Below are positions 38,382 to 49,292 of a stretch of DNA of 64,000 nucleotides, in pieces; the stretch's first letter is position 1; each line of letters starts with the position of its first letter. The stretch comes from Lumbricus terrestris. Lineage: Eukaryota > Annelida > Clitellata > Crassiclitellata > Lumbricidae. A model generated the notes under the pieces. That model worked only from the letters and a program-made list of their open reading frames with translations, was not told the DNA's origin and did no database searches. The DNA is taken from assembly GCA_949752735.1 (NCBI GenBank), contig OX457036.1:94633198-94697197 (forward strand). The letters are read 5' to 3'. The position numbers and the translations under genes were made by a program.

Positions 38382-41300
38382 ACTGAAGAGACAGAGAGAC
38401 AGAGAAATAGAGAGACATAGAGACAGAGAAATAGAGAGACAGAAGGACAGAGAAATAGAGAGACAGAGAGACAGAGAAATAGAAGGGGAAAAAACAGAGA
38501 GACAGCCTTCGATGAATGTGCAAAGAATTGGTCATCCACTGTTCGACCGGATGCAACATCTGGATCTGTGTAGTCTCAATTAATTAGCAGATGCAGTCGT
38601 TCGATTGTATCATCATGCTATCATGATGATTGTGCCGCCGACAGTAATTCATAAACCTGCTTCAATAATAACAATTATCTGTCATTTGATTAGTTTGTTG
38701 CTAATTTGTTCGTTCGTTCGTTCGCTCGTTGGTTCGTTCGTTGGTTGGTTCGTTCAGTCGCTCACTCGTTCATTTTTCTTTTTCATTCATTCGTTCGTTC
38801 ATTCGTCATTTCGTTCGTTGATGATAGGCCTAATTTATTGATTCTTTTGCCAGTTTTCGATTTTTCTTTCCTTCGTTCATTTATTCTTTCATTCATTCTT
38901 TCTTTCGTTCATTCATCATTTAATTCAGTCGTTATTTAGGCTATTTCATTTAATTTTTTTGTCCTTCATTAATTCGCAGTTTAATTCATTCGTTTTCCAT
39001 TTATTTCATTTTTTCCTTCATTCGTTTCGTTTATTCTTTCCTTGGTTGTACCACTTCTTTATTTCATACATTCTTTCTTTTATTATTTCATTCTTTCGTT
39101 CTTTTATTCTTTTATTTCTTTATTCGTTCATTTTTTCATTCTTTTTTATTCCTTCAATTTTTTTTAATTTATTCATTCCTCCATTCATGCGCTCATTTAT
39201 TCATCCATTCATTCATTCATCCATTTGCTTCATTCATTCATTCATCCAGGTCAACTCCAGTATCGATTCTCAGCTAATCGCTGTTTCCATCGTCCTGGTA
39301 TTGGTTACAACTCTCTGCGTCGCTCTCAATTTCTGGTACACCGCGCGAATGCACACAATGGTCGTGAAGGTTGGGAAGTTCACGACAAAGATTCAACTGA
39401 AGTCACTGGAACTTGCCGGAGAGAAACGCCGAACGGACATTCTACTCAACGATATGATGCCGAGCGAAGTGGCCGAACAGCTGAAGGCGGGACTGGATGT
39501 GAAGGCAACGTCGTTTGAACAAGTGACAATCTACTTCAGTGACATTGATGGCTTCCAAGACATTTCGGGAAGGAGCAGTCCCATGGAAATCATCTTTATG
39601 CTCAATTCCATCTACAGGTATGGAAAATGTTTCCATGGTTTCCATGCTCGGCCACTTCGCTAGGCATCATGTCATTGTCACTTACCCGCAGCATTCCTTG
39701 TCTTTTGCTAAGATTATCTTATCCCTTATCGAATTGATTTCGACGTGCTCTATAATAATTATTCGTTGTTCTATTTGAGCCTATGCGTTTTCAAATTGCT
39801 TTTGCCTTGTTCTATTTGCTCTAACCCGTTCAACTTGCTTTTGCATTGTCCTATTTGCATTTACCTTGTACTATTTGCTCTTTCCCTTTGAAATTGCTCC
39901 TACCATTTTCTAGTTCTTCTTGTCCTTTCAAATTGCTCTTACCTTTCCAATATGCACGTAACCTGCTATAATTAGAACTTTTGGGCAGAAATTCTTAAGT
40001 GGAAGACTTGTAGACTGGCGGGATGGTTTGGATGGTAGTGCTGTCTAATTGGACACTAGAGTTGCTAGAGGAAACTGAGGTTAAATGCTCCAGGTTATTT
40101 GCAGTAGATTTCTTCTGAATAATTTTAAATCCTTGTCACTTTATGTCACGAAACCTCAAAATGTTATGTTATTTTGTGCTATGCCTACGATATGTTATGT
40201 CATGTTACGTTATATAAGCTACGTCATGTTATGTTACATTTTGTTATTTTATGCCACGTTATGTTACTTTTTCTTATGTTATGCTGCGCTGCGTTATTTC
40301 ATGTTACGCTATGTTACGTTTTGAAATAACTCAACGTTAGGACTAAATCGCCAACTTTCTTAACAGTACTCTTCCCTCTAGTGAGTCTACTCCACTTCTA
40401 CCCTCGACTGTGCCTACCAAATCCTATATCACACTTAGCATACATTCCTCCCTCATTCGCTCCGTCCCTCTCTCTGCCTCTCTCTGTCTTTTTCTCCGTC
40501 TTTGTTTCTCTTGCTCTCAGGCGTACGGTCGCACAGCAGCAACTTTCCCGCCACTCGACCACCTGACCTACGTTACCTGTAGGCGGCCTTACCCAACCCT
40601 CATAACAATTAGTTGACCATTAAATGCAATACAAAGTTAGCTTACCATCTTGGCAGCATCTTCGACACTTCAATTTTCCGCTACCATGTCTACAAAGTGG
40701 AAACGATCGGTGATTCGTACATGGTGGCCAGTGGTCTTCCAGTTGTCTTCCCAGAGCATGCCGTCGAACTGGCCAGACTGGCGATCGAATTGAGAGACTC
40801 CGTTGACGAATTCATCATTCCGCATCTCCAGGAGGCACTCCATCTGCGAATCGGAATCCATACAGGTCTCGAAATTATTATTACACTGCACAACAGTGTT
40901 TTGGTTTCCTGAACACTTTCAGGTGTTTCTTATGCAGTTTTTGCTGCTGATCACGAAAATCACCTTGAAATTGTCCCATCACGTAACGTTTTTGAGAAAT
41001 CTTCAAATTTTATATTTGTTTTCATGTTTTTAAGATATAACGTTTTAATAAGCTTTGTGTAACTGAGGTATGTCCAGGTATGCACTTGGGATAGTTTACA
41101 TAATGTTTGTCGTGTATAATAAAATAAACTTGGACCTGCATATTCATTAATGCTGGTTGGAATCTGCCTGCAAAAGTTCTAAACCCTATTAAAGTCGCTT
41201 CCCAGCATACATGTACATGTAAAATTGTATATCCCTCTGAGAAAGTTGACATCAGTTTGTTTGCATTTTGATGTCTATTTCCAAAGTTTAGTTTTGTCTA

Positions 41301-44278
41301 CATGTATGCAATATGCATAACAAGTTAGCCAGATTTTTTTAGACAGGCTTTAAACTATAATATATTTTAAAACGGTTGTTGTCATCAGAAATATCTCGCC
41401 AGTGTTGCAACAGGCGTGATACATGTACGTTGTTTGCCGCATTTGTGGAGTATTATAGGCTATGCTATGAGTCAGCCTCAGAGACACACACCATGACTGG
41501 ATTTGTCAATAAAGCATATGAGATGTACCTTTGGTTGCAAGGCTGGAGAGACAGCCAAAGAATGGAATTTGATGTGGAAGATGTGGTGTAGATCTTAGAG
41601 TTTGACTCCGGGGGTCCTGCGAAAGCAATGCTGTTTGCCATCCCGATGGTCTTGCGAGAACAGAAAGATCATGTGACGGACTGCTAATTTTGTCTCACTA
41701 ATGTTTCTGGTTTCTCGGGCAAGAATAAGAAAGGAACTGAATACCCAGACCGTCATTCGACAATGATGCCAGCGCCACACAATGAAAGTTTTCATATACC
41801 GAAGCCACCAGAGAAATGGAGCTTAGACAAAGGAGATGAAGATGCTGCATTGATCCAGCCAGGAACGAATATGCAGCTGCTGACGGTGATACGGATTTTC
41901 AAGTAGGTAGGTCTGTGTCTGGTGAGCCTCATCTCATCACACAGTTAGACTTAGGTTTGTCGAAAGCAAAAGCTGAACAACTGGATTCAATACTCTAGCT
42001 TGCTGTCACAAAGTACTGGACAGAAATCGATCCGACAAAGATATATCTGCCTTCTCTTCACTTAAAGCTGGAACTGATGAAAAGTTTTGGTAAAAGCCAT
42101 GCACAAGGATGGTGAAGGTTTTCTTCATCTGCAGCAGAAGTCCCCAAGAATAAGTGATGCCAAGATCTAGGAAGATATTTTTGTGCACGAATCTACAGAT
42201 CAGACACATCACCAATGATAAGCAGCTTGAACATCTGCTGGAGAGACCAGAGACAATCGCCTGGAAAGCATCCAAGGGTGTTGTGGAGAATTTTCTTGGT
42301 GATTACAGAGCAACAAATTACAGTCAACTGGTTAACAGACTTTTTGCAGCATACAAAGACATGAAATGCAACATGTCACTTAAGATTCACTTCCTGCATT
42401 CTCACTTGGACTTCTTCCCTGCAAATCTATAGGTGCAGTCAGTGATGAACATGGAGAACGGTTTCACCAGGACATTGCGACAATGGAAAACCTTACCAGG
42501 GCAACTGGAATCCGTCAACGTTGGATGCCTATATCTATTGCTGGACACTCAAACGAGATGCACCAGACACTGAATACAAACGAAAATCAACATCAAGACA
42601 TTTTAGGCCCATTATAAAACTGTAACTGAATCTCAGATACAGTGTAAGCTTACACATGCAACCGAGCGTTCCGGGTATAATTATGATACTTTAATTTTGC
42701 TTTTTTCAAAATTTTGTGATACAATCATTCTGAAATGACATTTTCTTTGGATTTGAATTGCTCTGTCATCAGCACCCACAATTTTGGGACGAATGTTTTA
42801 CATTTGCTGTCGAGTGGCATTATGTTACACGTATAGGCCTGTTGCAAATGTATGCAACTATGGGCATTTCTGTGGACAACTTGCATGTCATTTTTCTCAA
42901 AAACCTTACGTGATAGAAAAATTCTGAGAACACCACTGTTTTCAGCATGCCAAATTCTATATAAAACAGTTGAAGTTTTTTAGGAAATCAAAAAAGGGTT
43001 AAAATTTGTTGTGCAGTGTTATTATCACAATTGATTGCTCAATTGATTGTCATGATTGATTCGTCAAACAATGATTGATTGCTGAACTGATTGCATTGTC
43101 AAATTATCGATTGGACTTCTAGAGGCATTTATTGATTGAGTAATTGATTGGTTGATTGATTCGTCGATCAGGTTATTTAATATGCATCGGAATCGTTGAA
43201 AGAAATTTTAAGTTTAAAGTTTAAAAGCTGAGGAGCGAAACATTTGTTCGTTCTATAAATTGATTTTTTAATAAAGTTGGCCATGACTGAATCAGTCATT
43301 CCTTCGTTCAGTCATTCACTCAGTCATTCACTCAGTCATTCACTCAGTCATTCCTTCGTTCAGTCAATCATTCATCCAATACGTCAGTCAGTGTAAACTG
43401 AATAGGAAACCAGTCTGTATTGTTGTTCTGTAGGTCCTGTGGTTGCCGGTGTCGTTGGCATAAAGTTGCCGCGGTATTGTTTGTTCGGTGACACTGTCAA
43501 TACAGCCAGTCGCATGCAGACATCCAGCCAAGGTAGGCACTACCATTGTCTTATCTAAGGTAGCGCGGTCCAAATCCGGCTGGTGACCTTTTGAGTCAGA
43601 CCTTGACATGTCTTTTATATTAACATTGTGTGGTATCTTTCACCACACAACGCCTATGAATTTTTAAGACAGAATAAACTGAATACATGATTTGTTTCTT
43701 TTATGTACAGTGCAGAACTGTAGGGTAGATTGTTTTGATTTTCATCCCGGAAACTCTCTTCATTTAGATCTACTTAAGCAATGATCCTGCACTTTCTTTA
43801 GGTTGGTTAAAATTAAAGGTCTCATTTCTTTCTGTAAAATTAGCTTGCCATTAGTATAGGGCCTACGGCTCTCATTCGGTCTTGAGCTGCCCTTTAAATT
43901 TTAGTGTGACCCTCTCTTAAAGGAAGTCACCCATACACTTCTCGGCCCTTTGGATGGGGAAAAGGATTTCAAATTCAGTAGCGTTGTATTTTATTCTATC
44001 GTCCTGTATAGGCCTATAATTTATATAGACCTACTTCCTTGCATTGAATTTAATATTTACCTGCTATGCCTAAGGATATGATCAATTGTTTAGCTGGTAG
44101 TTGCTACTTTGTTCGTTCTGACATGAATTTTAGCTCGCAAGATCCACATCAGTCAGTCTACGAAATTCGCTTTGGATGTGAGTCGTCAGTTTATCATCGA
44201 AGAGAGAGGAATCATTAACATCAAGGTCAGGAAAAGTCAATAATTTTATATATATATATAGGCTATATATATGCAAGG

Positions 44279-44320
<42 letters not shown>

Positions 44321-45490
44321 GTCTAATAACAAAACCAAGTGACACACCGCACATGGGTACATAAAGAGATGTAGAAATTACTATAAAAAAGTATCCGAGA
44401 ACCGTCTTTAATCTTATTATTATTCCTCTATTAAAAAAACCCTGACAAGCGCACGGATATAATGTGGCATATGCTACAGCAGGTGAATAGTCAAATCGAT
44501 GTAAGCTGATAATAATCTCGGACTGAGGACTTTATTAGGTCGAAGGTCAAGGTGAAAGGTCACTAGGTCACGGTAATTGGGTCAAGACAATAACCTTGGC
44601 TTAGTGGCCTTTCACCTTGACCTTTGACCTCGCCCTTTGACGTGATGACATCACTTGACTTAGATTGCCCCATGCCTTGCCTTGCCTTCAACCGTCCTCT
44701 CGGCACGAGGGTTGGTCGAATTGTAGACAATTCTTCTCCATCCTCTCCTGTCCTCGGTTGCTCTCAACAACTTATCTGTTGATAAACCCGACCATTCACT
44801 CATGTCATCCAACCACCTCCTCCTAGGTCTTTCTCTTGCTCTTGCTCCCGGAATCGTGCCATGCACAATTGCCTTCTCTATGCAATCTCCATGTTTCCTC
44901 GTTATGTGTCCAAAGTATGACATCTTCATTCCTTTGATAGATTGAAGTAGACTCCTTTCTACACCAGCCGTCTCCAGTACCCATTCATTTGTTTTTTCTC
45001 TGTCCATGATATTCCGAGGATTTTTCTTAAGCGTTTCATTTCAAAAGTCTTTATTCTATCCTCATCACTCTTTTTGATTGTCCAAATCTCACAACCATAC
45101 ATCATCACTGGCCATACAAGCGTTCTAATTAACTTTAACTTAGTGGATAGTTTGATGTTATGGATTGTCCCAAAGCTGTATATTATTATCTACTAGCGCT
45201 TCAGAGTAGTCCCCTTGAAGAGGCGTTCTAGAAATTCTTGAATGAATGAATGAATGCACGAATGAATGAGCGCCTCTGAGTAGTTTCTTGAATGGGCGCT
45301 ATATAAATGCTGTGAATGAATGAATGAATGAATGAATGAATGAATGAATGAATGAATGCACGAATGAATGAATGAATGATTTTGTTTTCAGGGCAAAGGT
45401 GAAATGGTCACCTTTTGGTTGGTTAGTCTGAACCGTGAAGCGAGTGAAGCACAGGATATGAAACGGAGATCGATCGCATCTTTCGCATGA
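33455..45490 (+). CDS. NIT-domain transmembrane guanylyl cyclase
   Basis: Six exons join in phase: 33455-34570, 39250-39617, 40657-40865, 43434-43532, 44134-44225 and 45392-45490, giving 660 residues. Order: short Gln/Ser-rich cytoplasmic arm; membrane segment about 77-97; a predicted extracellular region 100-370 resembling the NIT (nitrate/nitrite-sensing) domain; second membrane segment about 380-402; a helical linker with [20 protein letters not shown]; class III cyclase domain about 455-640. Metal ligands are D470 (FSDID) and D514 (ETIGDSYM). E510 and C580 fit guanine recognition, and N587/R591 (NTASRM) fit catalysis, so the product should be cGMP. There is no kinase-homology domain. Such NIT-cyclase proteins are known from invertebrates. 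The start ATG follows a TTTCTAG at 33432-33438, so an upstream non-coding or coding exon is possible. Confidence 0.92.
34676..34970. repeat. 15-bp minisatellite (CCCCGGACAAAATGT)n, forward copy
   Basis: About 20 units of CCCCGGACAAAATGT with AAAAAGT variants, starting 106 bp after the exon 1 donor. The 15-bp period encodes repeating M-S-P-D-K. The same array, inverted, is at 36900-37140, and the two share flanking sequence. Confidence 0.95.
35416..35606. mobile_element. 191-bp hAT MITE (CAGGGCTGGATTAA ends)
   Basis: Ends CAGGGCTGGATTAAG and TTTATCCGGCCCTG, flanked by a perfect 8-bp duplication TTTGGGAA (35408-35415 and 35607-35614). GGGGCCCTGTTCGG-type blocks lie near both ends. Located in cyclase intron 1. 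Confidence 0.93.
35615..36770. other. Cyclase intron 1, unassigned part
   Basis: AT-rich intron sequence. Nothing recognised apart from short TA runs. A hAT-like right end (AAAAGGTTGAGAACCTCTG) lies just beyond, near 36845-36864, without a partner. Confidence 0.45.
36900..37140. repeat. 15-bp minisatellite, inverted copy
   Basis: About 16 units of GGGGACATTTTGTCC or GGGGACTTTTTGTCC, the reverse complement of the 34676 array. Flanks also match in inverse: GTTTAACC at one end, and a GGTAAAAGT(C/G)ATGTC(T/C)CTACAC-type sequence at the other, so the repeat travels in a defined module. Confidence 0.95.
37176..37607. mobile_element. 432-bp hAT MITE (CATAGGCGGAGACCT family), copy 2
   Basis: Starts CATAGGCGGAGACCTG, ends AGGTCTCCGCCACTG, and has a perfect 8-bp duplication CTATTATC (37168-37175 and 37608-37615). 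It is longer than the 18603 copy because the poly-T plus GTCATCCGG/AAATCTCGCC module is duplicated (poly-T at 37300-37336 and 37410-37438). Confidence 0.92.
37880..38505. repeat. Purine-rich (GAGAAATAGAGAGACA)n repeat
   Basis: About 620 bases of almost pure purine strand, built of GAGA, AAATAGAGAGACA and GACAGA units. It produces long false Ser/Leu-rich frames on the minus strand. Confidence 0.93.
38705..39248. repeat. (TTCG/TTCA/TTCT)n pyrimidine-rich array
   Basis: GTTCGTTCGTTC, then ATTCATTC and CTTTCTTT-type units. It runs right up to the exon 2 acceptor, TTCATCCAG, so the array supplies the polypyrimidine tract. Confidence 0.9.
39250..39617 (+). CDS. NIT-guanylyl cyclase exon 2
   Basis: Preceded by TTCATCCAG and followed by GTATGG. 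Encodes membrane segment [20 protein letters not shown], the linker helix, and the start of the catalytic domain through [20 protein letters not shown]. The canonical stretch is FSDIVGFT, so V and T are replaced by D472 and Q475. It ends in phase 2. Confidence 0.95.
40140..40330. repeat. Degenerate (ATGTTATGTTAC)n repeat
   Basis: Irregular ATGTTA/GCTACG units, related in style to the TAACATTACGC array at 52165-52720. Confidence 0.7.
40657..40865 (+). CDS. NIT-guanylyl cyclase exon 3
   Basis: Preceded by ATCTTGGCAG and followed by GTCTCG. Encodes [40 protein letters not shown] and [10 protein letters not shown]. It contains the second metal Asp and the guanine-selecting Glu. It ends in phase 1. 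Confidence 0.96.
40884..43018 (+). mobile_element. 2.1-kb DNA transposon with degenerate orphan ORF
   Basis: Termini CACTGCACAACA and TGTTGTGCAGTG. The flanks share TTATTA (40878-40883 and 43019-43024) or only TTA. The plus strand carries a broken protein. In order it includes [15 protein letters not shown] sequence near 41750, [20 protein letters not shown] near 41920-41995, then 42154-42432 with [20 protein letters not shown] and [20 protein letters not shown], and after a frameshift [18 protein letters not shown] recognise this as a large, much-copied uncharacterised protein of invertebrate genomes. The transposase class is not known to me. Frameshifts make it inactive. It occupies cyclase intron 3. 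Confidence 0.7.
43285..43390. repeat. (TCAGTCATTCAC)n array
   Basis: Twelve-base CAGTCATTCACT units repeated several times, ending about 45 bp before the exon 4 acceptor. Confidence 0.88.
43434..43532 (+). CDS. NIT-guanylyl cyclase exon 4
   Basis: Preceded by TTGTTCTGTAG and followed by GTAGGC. Encodes [20 protein letters not shown] and [12 protein letters not shown], the most conserved catalytic block, with C580, N587 and R591 in place. It ends in phase 1. Confidence 0.96.
44134..44225 (+). CDS. NIT-guanylyl cyclase exon 5
   Basis: Preceded by GAATTTTAG and followed by GTCAGG. Encodes [20 protein letters not shown] and [10 protein letters not shown], matching the IH(I/V)S-ST and RG-I-IKGKG end of the catalytic domain. 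It ends in phase 0. Confidence 0.93.
44248..44320. repeat. (TA)n microsatellite
   Basis: Two TA arrays separated by a short GGCTATATATATGCAAGGAAA spacer-like stretch. It starts about 25 bp into intron 5. Confidence 0.92.
44656..45190 (-). pseudogene. Non-LTR retrotransposon endonuclease/RT C-terminal fragment
   Basis: On the minus strand it reads [20 protein letters not shown] then [15 protein letters not shown]. After a frame change it gives [48 protein letters not shown] and [19 protein letters not shown]. This is the characteristic C-terminal region of a widespread animal non-LTR element family. It is truncated and frameshifted. Confidence 0.85.
45195..45385 (+). repeat. L2-like 3' tails with (GAAT)n
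   Basis: Two tails in tandem, CTTCAGAGTAGTCCCCTTGA and GCGCTATATAAATGCTGTG, each followed by GAATGAATG arrays. The second array ends 6-10 bp from the exon 6 acceptor TTTTCAG. Confidence 0.85.
45392..45490 (+). CDS. NIT-guanylyl cyclase terminal exon
   Basis: Preceded by GTTTTCAG. Encodes [20 protein letters not shown] then [12 protein letters not shown] and TGA. GKGxMxTFWL is the conserved C-terminal end of guanylyl cyclase domains. Confidence 0.95.
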   Translation, partial: GKGEMVTFWLVSLNREASEAQDMKRRSIASFA

Positions 45491-46790
45491 AATTCTCTTT
45501 CCATACAGACAATTATTATCATTATCATTATCATTTCAACATGGACTTCCATTGGTTTTATGAACACAGCCTTCTCCGCACAACATCTGGTGTCGTGGCA
45601 ACAAGGGATACAGATGACCATTCTATTTAGGTGTAAGCAGGAAAATACAAACGCTTTCAAGCGAGAATTATTGTTTGATTTTTGCTCATTGTTATATTTA
45701 TAGTCTGCCAGGCTATTGTATTGTATTGTCTTAGCGAACCAACGCACTTTCAAACGAGCGCAATAATAATTTAAGCTCTATAGCTTAGTTGTAGCTTTGT
45801 TAAGTTTATGTGTAAGTTTACTCTGGTATCATTTTGTCTTAACAGACGAAGGTACAAACGTTTATAGTCGAGAACTGCTATTGTATTATACAGAATTATT
45901 GCTTAAATTTGTTTTTTGTTAAAGGTAGCCTATAAGACTAGTCTCTCTTATGAGTCGCACACACAAACGTGTTTACACGTCAAAATTTAGTGTTGCTATG
46001 TAAACTCGCTACTTGTTTTATTTTGTGTTTTTACTAAATTTCTGATTGGCATCGGTTTTAGGAGACGATCGCACAAACGTGCTTGAACAGAAACTGTTAT
46101 CGTAGCTTAGCATTTTTGTTTAATTCGTTTTGTCACTATTGCGTAGCAGACCGTTACCGATATAGCCTGCCACTACATGTATAGGCCTACGCTTTTGAGG
46201 TAAATTTAATTATCTCTTGACATAATAATGTTATTGTTGTTTTTAATATATTTCTAAACGTCTTTCTCACTTTCTCAAGTTAGTTCCGATTGTAGGCTAC
46301 TTCCACTGGTATAAAGATAATATTCGTCGATTCATTTCGATATGTCTATGACTCATGAACTGTAGAGGTTGATTTTATCAGCACTAAGCTTGTCTATTAG
46401 TTCTCGCTTACTTGCATTATGTAATATGTATGTATGTTTTTATGTATTATGAGCATTTATATAGCTTCTTACAATAACCTCACAAAGGCGCTTAACTATA
46501 GCTAACCAACAGCCTATGTTGTGTATGTATGTTAGGCTATATGTGGCAGGAAGACAGTAGGGCTATGTCGGACCTCTGAGTATACGATGACTAGAAAGAT
46601 GGAACACAACAAGATAAGAAGAGTTTAAAATGTCGATGTTTGAGAACATTGTCAGTTCAGATAGATTGGCCGAAAAGAACTCTCCACACTGAATCAACAA
46701 GTCATTTGAATAGTTTGTTTCAATGAACTGTGATTCTACGTCGGTTAAAACTCTCTGCCTGTCATAGGCCTAATTATTTTCTCCTTATTA
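45491..46790. other. Cyclase 3' flank
   Basis: AT-rich sequence with no coding or transposon signal that I recognise, including dispersed TAGGCCTA-type octamers (for example near 46183). Confidence 0.45.
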
Positions 46791-46800
46791 TTAATAGGTC

Positions 46801-46996
46801 CAGGTTTTTTTTAAACGTGCAGTTGTACACAAAATGTGCAGTTCTAAATGGATTTGTGGAGTTGTAGAAGCAATTCTGTGCAGTTAAAGCTAGTTTTAAA
46901 AGGCTATTTTCCTCCGACTGGGAGTAATTTACCACGGCAGATTGGAAAGAAAAGAAGGAGTTGTGCAGTTCTAAAAATTCCTTTAAAACAGCCCTG
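46801..46996. mobile_element. 196-bp hAT MITE, copy 2 (GTGCAGTT family)
   Basis: Ends CAGGTTTTTTTTAAACGTGC and TTTAAAACAGCCCTG. Flanking octamers AATAGGTC (46793-46800) and AATGGGTC (46997-47004) differ at one base. Body as in the 9895 copy. Confidence 0.9.
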
Positions 46997-47394
46997 AATG
47001 GGTCTCATAATTAGCCTATTGCCTACCAAGACCGAGCAAGGTCGCTTCAACATGCTGTTTATTCCCATTATATTCTTCTGCCTCTTTATAATTATCTATC
47101 GTAATAATGTCTACCTTTCTTCCTCTCTTCTCCATTGTCTCATTGGGCTCAGCTGGAATTAATCGGACAATGAATAGGAATATTATATTGTGCGATTCTT
47201 CTGCGACTGATATGTCTTGCTCACTATACAACGATGGCGACGCAGAAATTTTTTAATCAGACGAAAGATATCATCGCGGCAAACCTTTAAACAACTGCAC
47301 ATTCTGAACACTGGATCCCCCCCACACAGGCCTACACGAGGTGTCTCTATTTGCACAATCAATATATATTAATACACTGTAGGCTAGGGTGGTC

Positions 47395-49292
47395 CTCAAA
47401 AATAATTTTTGGAATTTCACTGATGGTACCCTCTCATTTTGTTACCTTGCTTTAGTGATGATTAAGTGCAAAATTTTATTCCGGTTGAGGGATATTTAGT
47501 GGTCACTCAGTGCTCTTGATTTTTCACCATTCTTGACAATGCAAAAAATAGGCAAATAAGAGCATTAAACTCTACTGACAAGGACAATTTTTAGATCAAA
47601 GAAAGAAGCTGACCAATTTAGACTGTAAGAGACTGAGTGGCATATAGATCTACTGAATATTGATATAAAGTTAATAATTTAGTTTTGATATAATTTAAAA
47701 AAATTATTGCAAATGCTGCCATTTGCTGAACATGTTCTGTGCAACAGTTATAGAGGGTTTTCGATTGTTTGAGTCTCCGCATTGTAGGCTTACGCAGACT
47801 TCTTAGCCTCAAGAAACTGATTCCTGTGTTCAACTTGGGTATATCTCCCAATTCTTTGTCAAGTTTTACATCCCTCTCGGCAGTGTGGTTTACAACTCTG
47901 AGACTCTGTGCATCATTTTGCATTCTGACAGTCATCCACTTTGTGTCCATTGGTCAGTATTAATCACAGTTATTAACTTGCATGGCAGTTCTAGTACCTC
48001 CATTAAGTTCAAAGTACTGGCTATAATAAAAGCTTCCAGCTGTCTATATACTGCTCACCTGCATGCGAATGCTTTTTCAGACGTGCGTTCTATTCTGAAC
48101 TATGAGATGCCTTTATCATCTTTCGATGCACAAGTTCCATGGTTGATGACAGGGTCAAAACAAGGCCAGGGCTACCATCCCCTCACTTACATATCACAAA
48201 TCCGTAGAAAGAGCCTTATTGGTTGCTGCAGAAGTGACACCATTTTTTATATGGACTCTTTGTACTTGAAGATAGACTTCAGCTCAGTTCCTTGACGCAA
48301 AGAAGTCTGCCCTAGACCAACAGTACTGCTGGGACTACAACAATCGAAAAACCTCTTAAACTGTTGCACAGAGGTATTTCATGGTAGTCATCTCAAGGCT
48401 GGTTGCTAAAGTCTTAAGAGCTCTTTTGAAAGTCTGCGTTGATGAGTGCCAGAAAATCTGAGCATTTCGGATCTTAAACTGATGTTTTTGATGTGATTTA
48501 CAACAGTATCCATGCATGGCGATCTCTCAGAAGACGCGCCTTCAAAAGTATGATGTCTGGACCACTTGATGATAATGCAGATGATTGTTTGAAAGCATGA
48601 CCATTCCATGCTGTAATTACAATGCAATAAGTCCTTTCCATTATTGTCTCAATCAGAGAGCATCCTGTGTTTGATGCTGTAGTATTGAAGCACTTCACTT
48701 TGACTCTGTCATATCAACCACAATCTTTCAACTGAGTCGCAACAGCTTGTCTGATTTCTTCTCCTGTGCCATGACTTAATCTTAGCGCTCCAAGTTATTG
48801 ATCCACTTCATATCCTAAAGCCAATAACCTATTGGCATATCTATCAACTGGTTTTTTACTGTAGTAACAGGAAGGATCTTTTCATCCACCAAACACATGA
48901 CTAGCAAGTTAGTACCAAGTACATTCATAAATTTATCCCTCCCCTCTAACTACTGAAACAATGATCCAAGGGTCACATGCTCTTATAAAAAAAATATTGA
49001 AGGAATAACAACATCAGGTTCTACCTACAGACTGATAGACACTATCAAAGCATGGCATCTATGTAGATGACAACCTCTAATTATAAATAAACGAATGTTG
49101 ACATAATGTACAGTTAGAGCACTGCATGGTATATCTCACTATACTCTCACCTTGTTGAGTGACCTCTAAATTTTGAGCAATTTCAATAAAACTTGGTCAG
49201 AATCATTGTCACATGATGCATAACAGAATAAAAGGGTACCATCTCGCAATTTTTAAATTTTATTTTTTCCCATGGCTTTGTGGACCACACTA
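47395..49292 (-). mobile_element. 1.9-kb hAT-like transposon with degenerate orphan ORF
   Basis: Inverted ends TAGGGTGGTCCTCAAA and TAGTGTGGTCCACAAA (14 of 16 matching), with a perfect 8-bp duplication CTGTAGGC at 47387-47394 and 49293-49300. The TAGNG terminus and 8-bp duplication fit the hAT superfamily. The minus strand carries a broken protein. Near 48230-48160 it gives a KAL...YVSEGMVALALF stretch. The intact frame 47950-47618 gives DTKWMTVRMQNDAQSLRVVN and HTAERDVKLDKELG. The SLRVVN-x-TAER-x-VKL block belongs to a much-copied, uncharacterised animal protein. Stops and frameshifts make it inactive. Confidence 0.8.

Noticed and set aside
37724..38559. Long Ser/Leu-rich minus-strand frames of up to 271 residues
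   Set aside because: Translation of a purine-rich simple repeat; several overlapping frames are equally open.
47885..48295. Plus-strand 136-residue frame
   Set aside because: It is antisense to the degenerate transposon protein, which has recognisable motifs on the minus strand.
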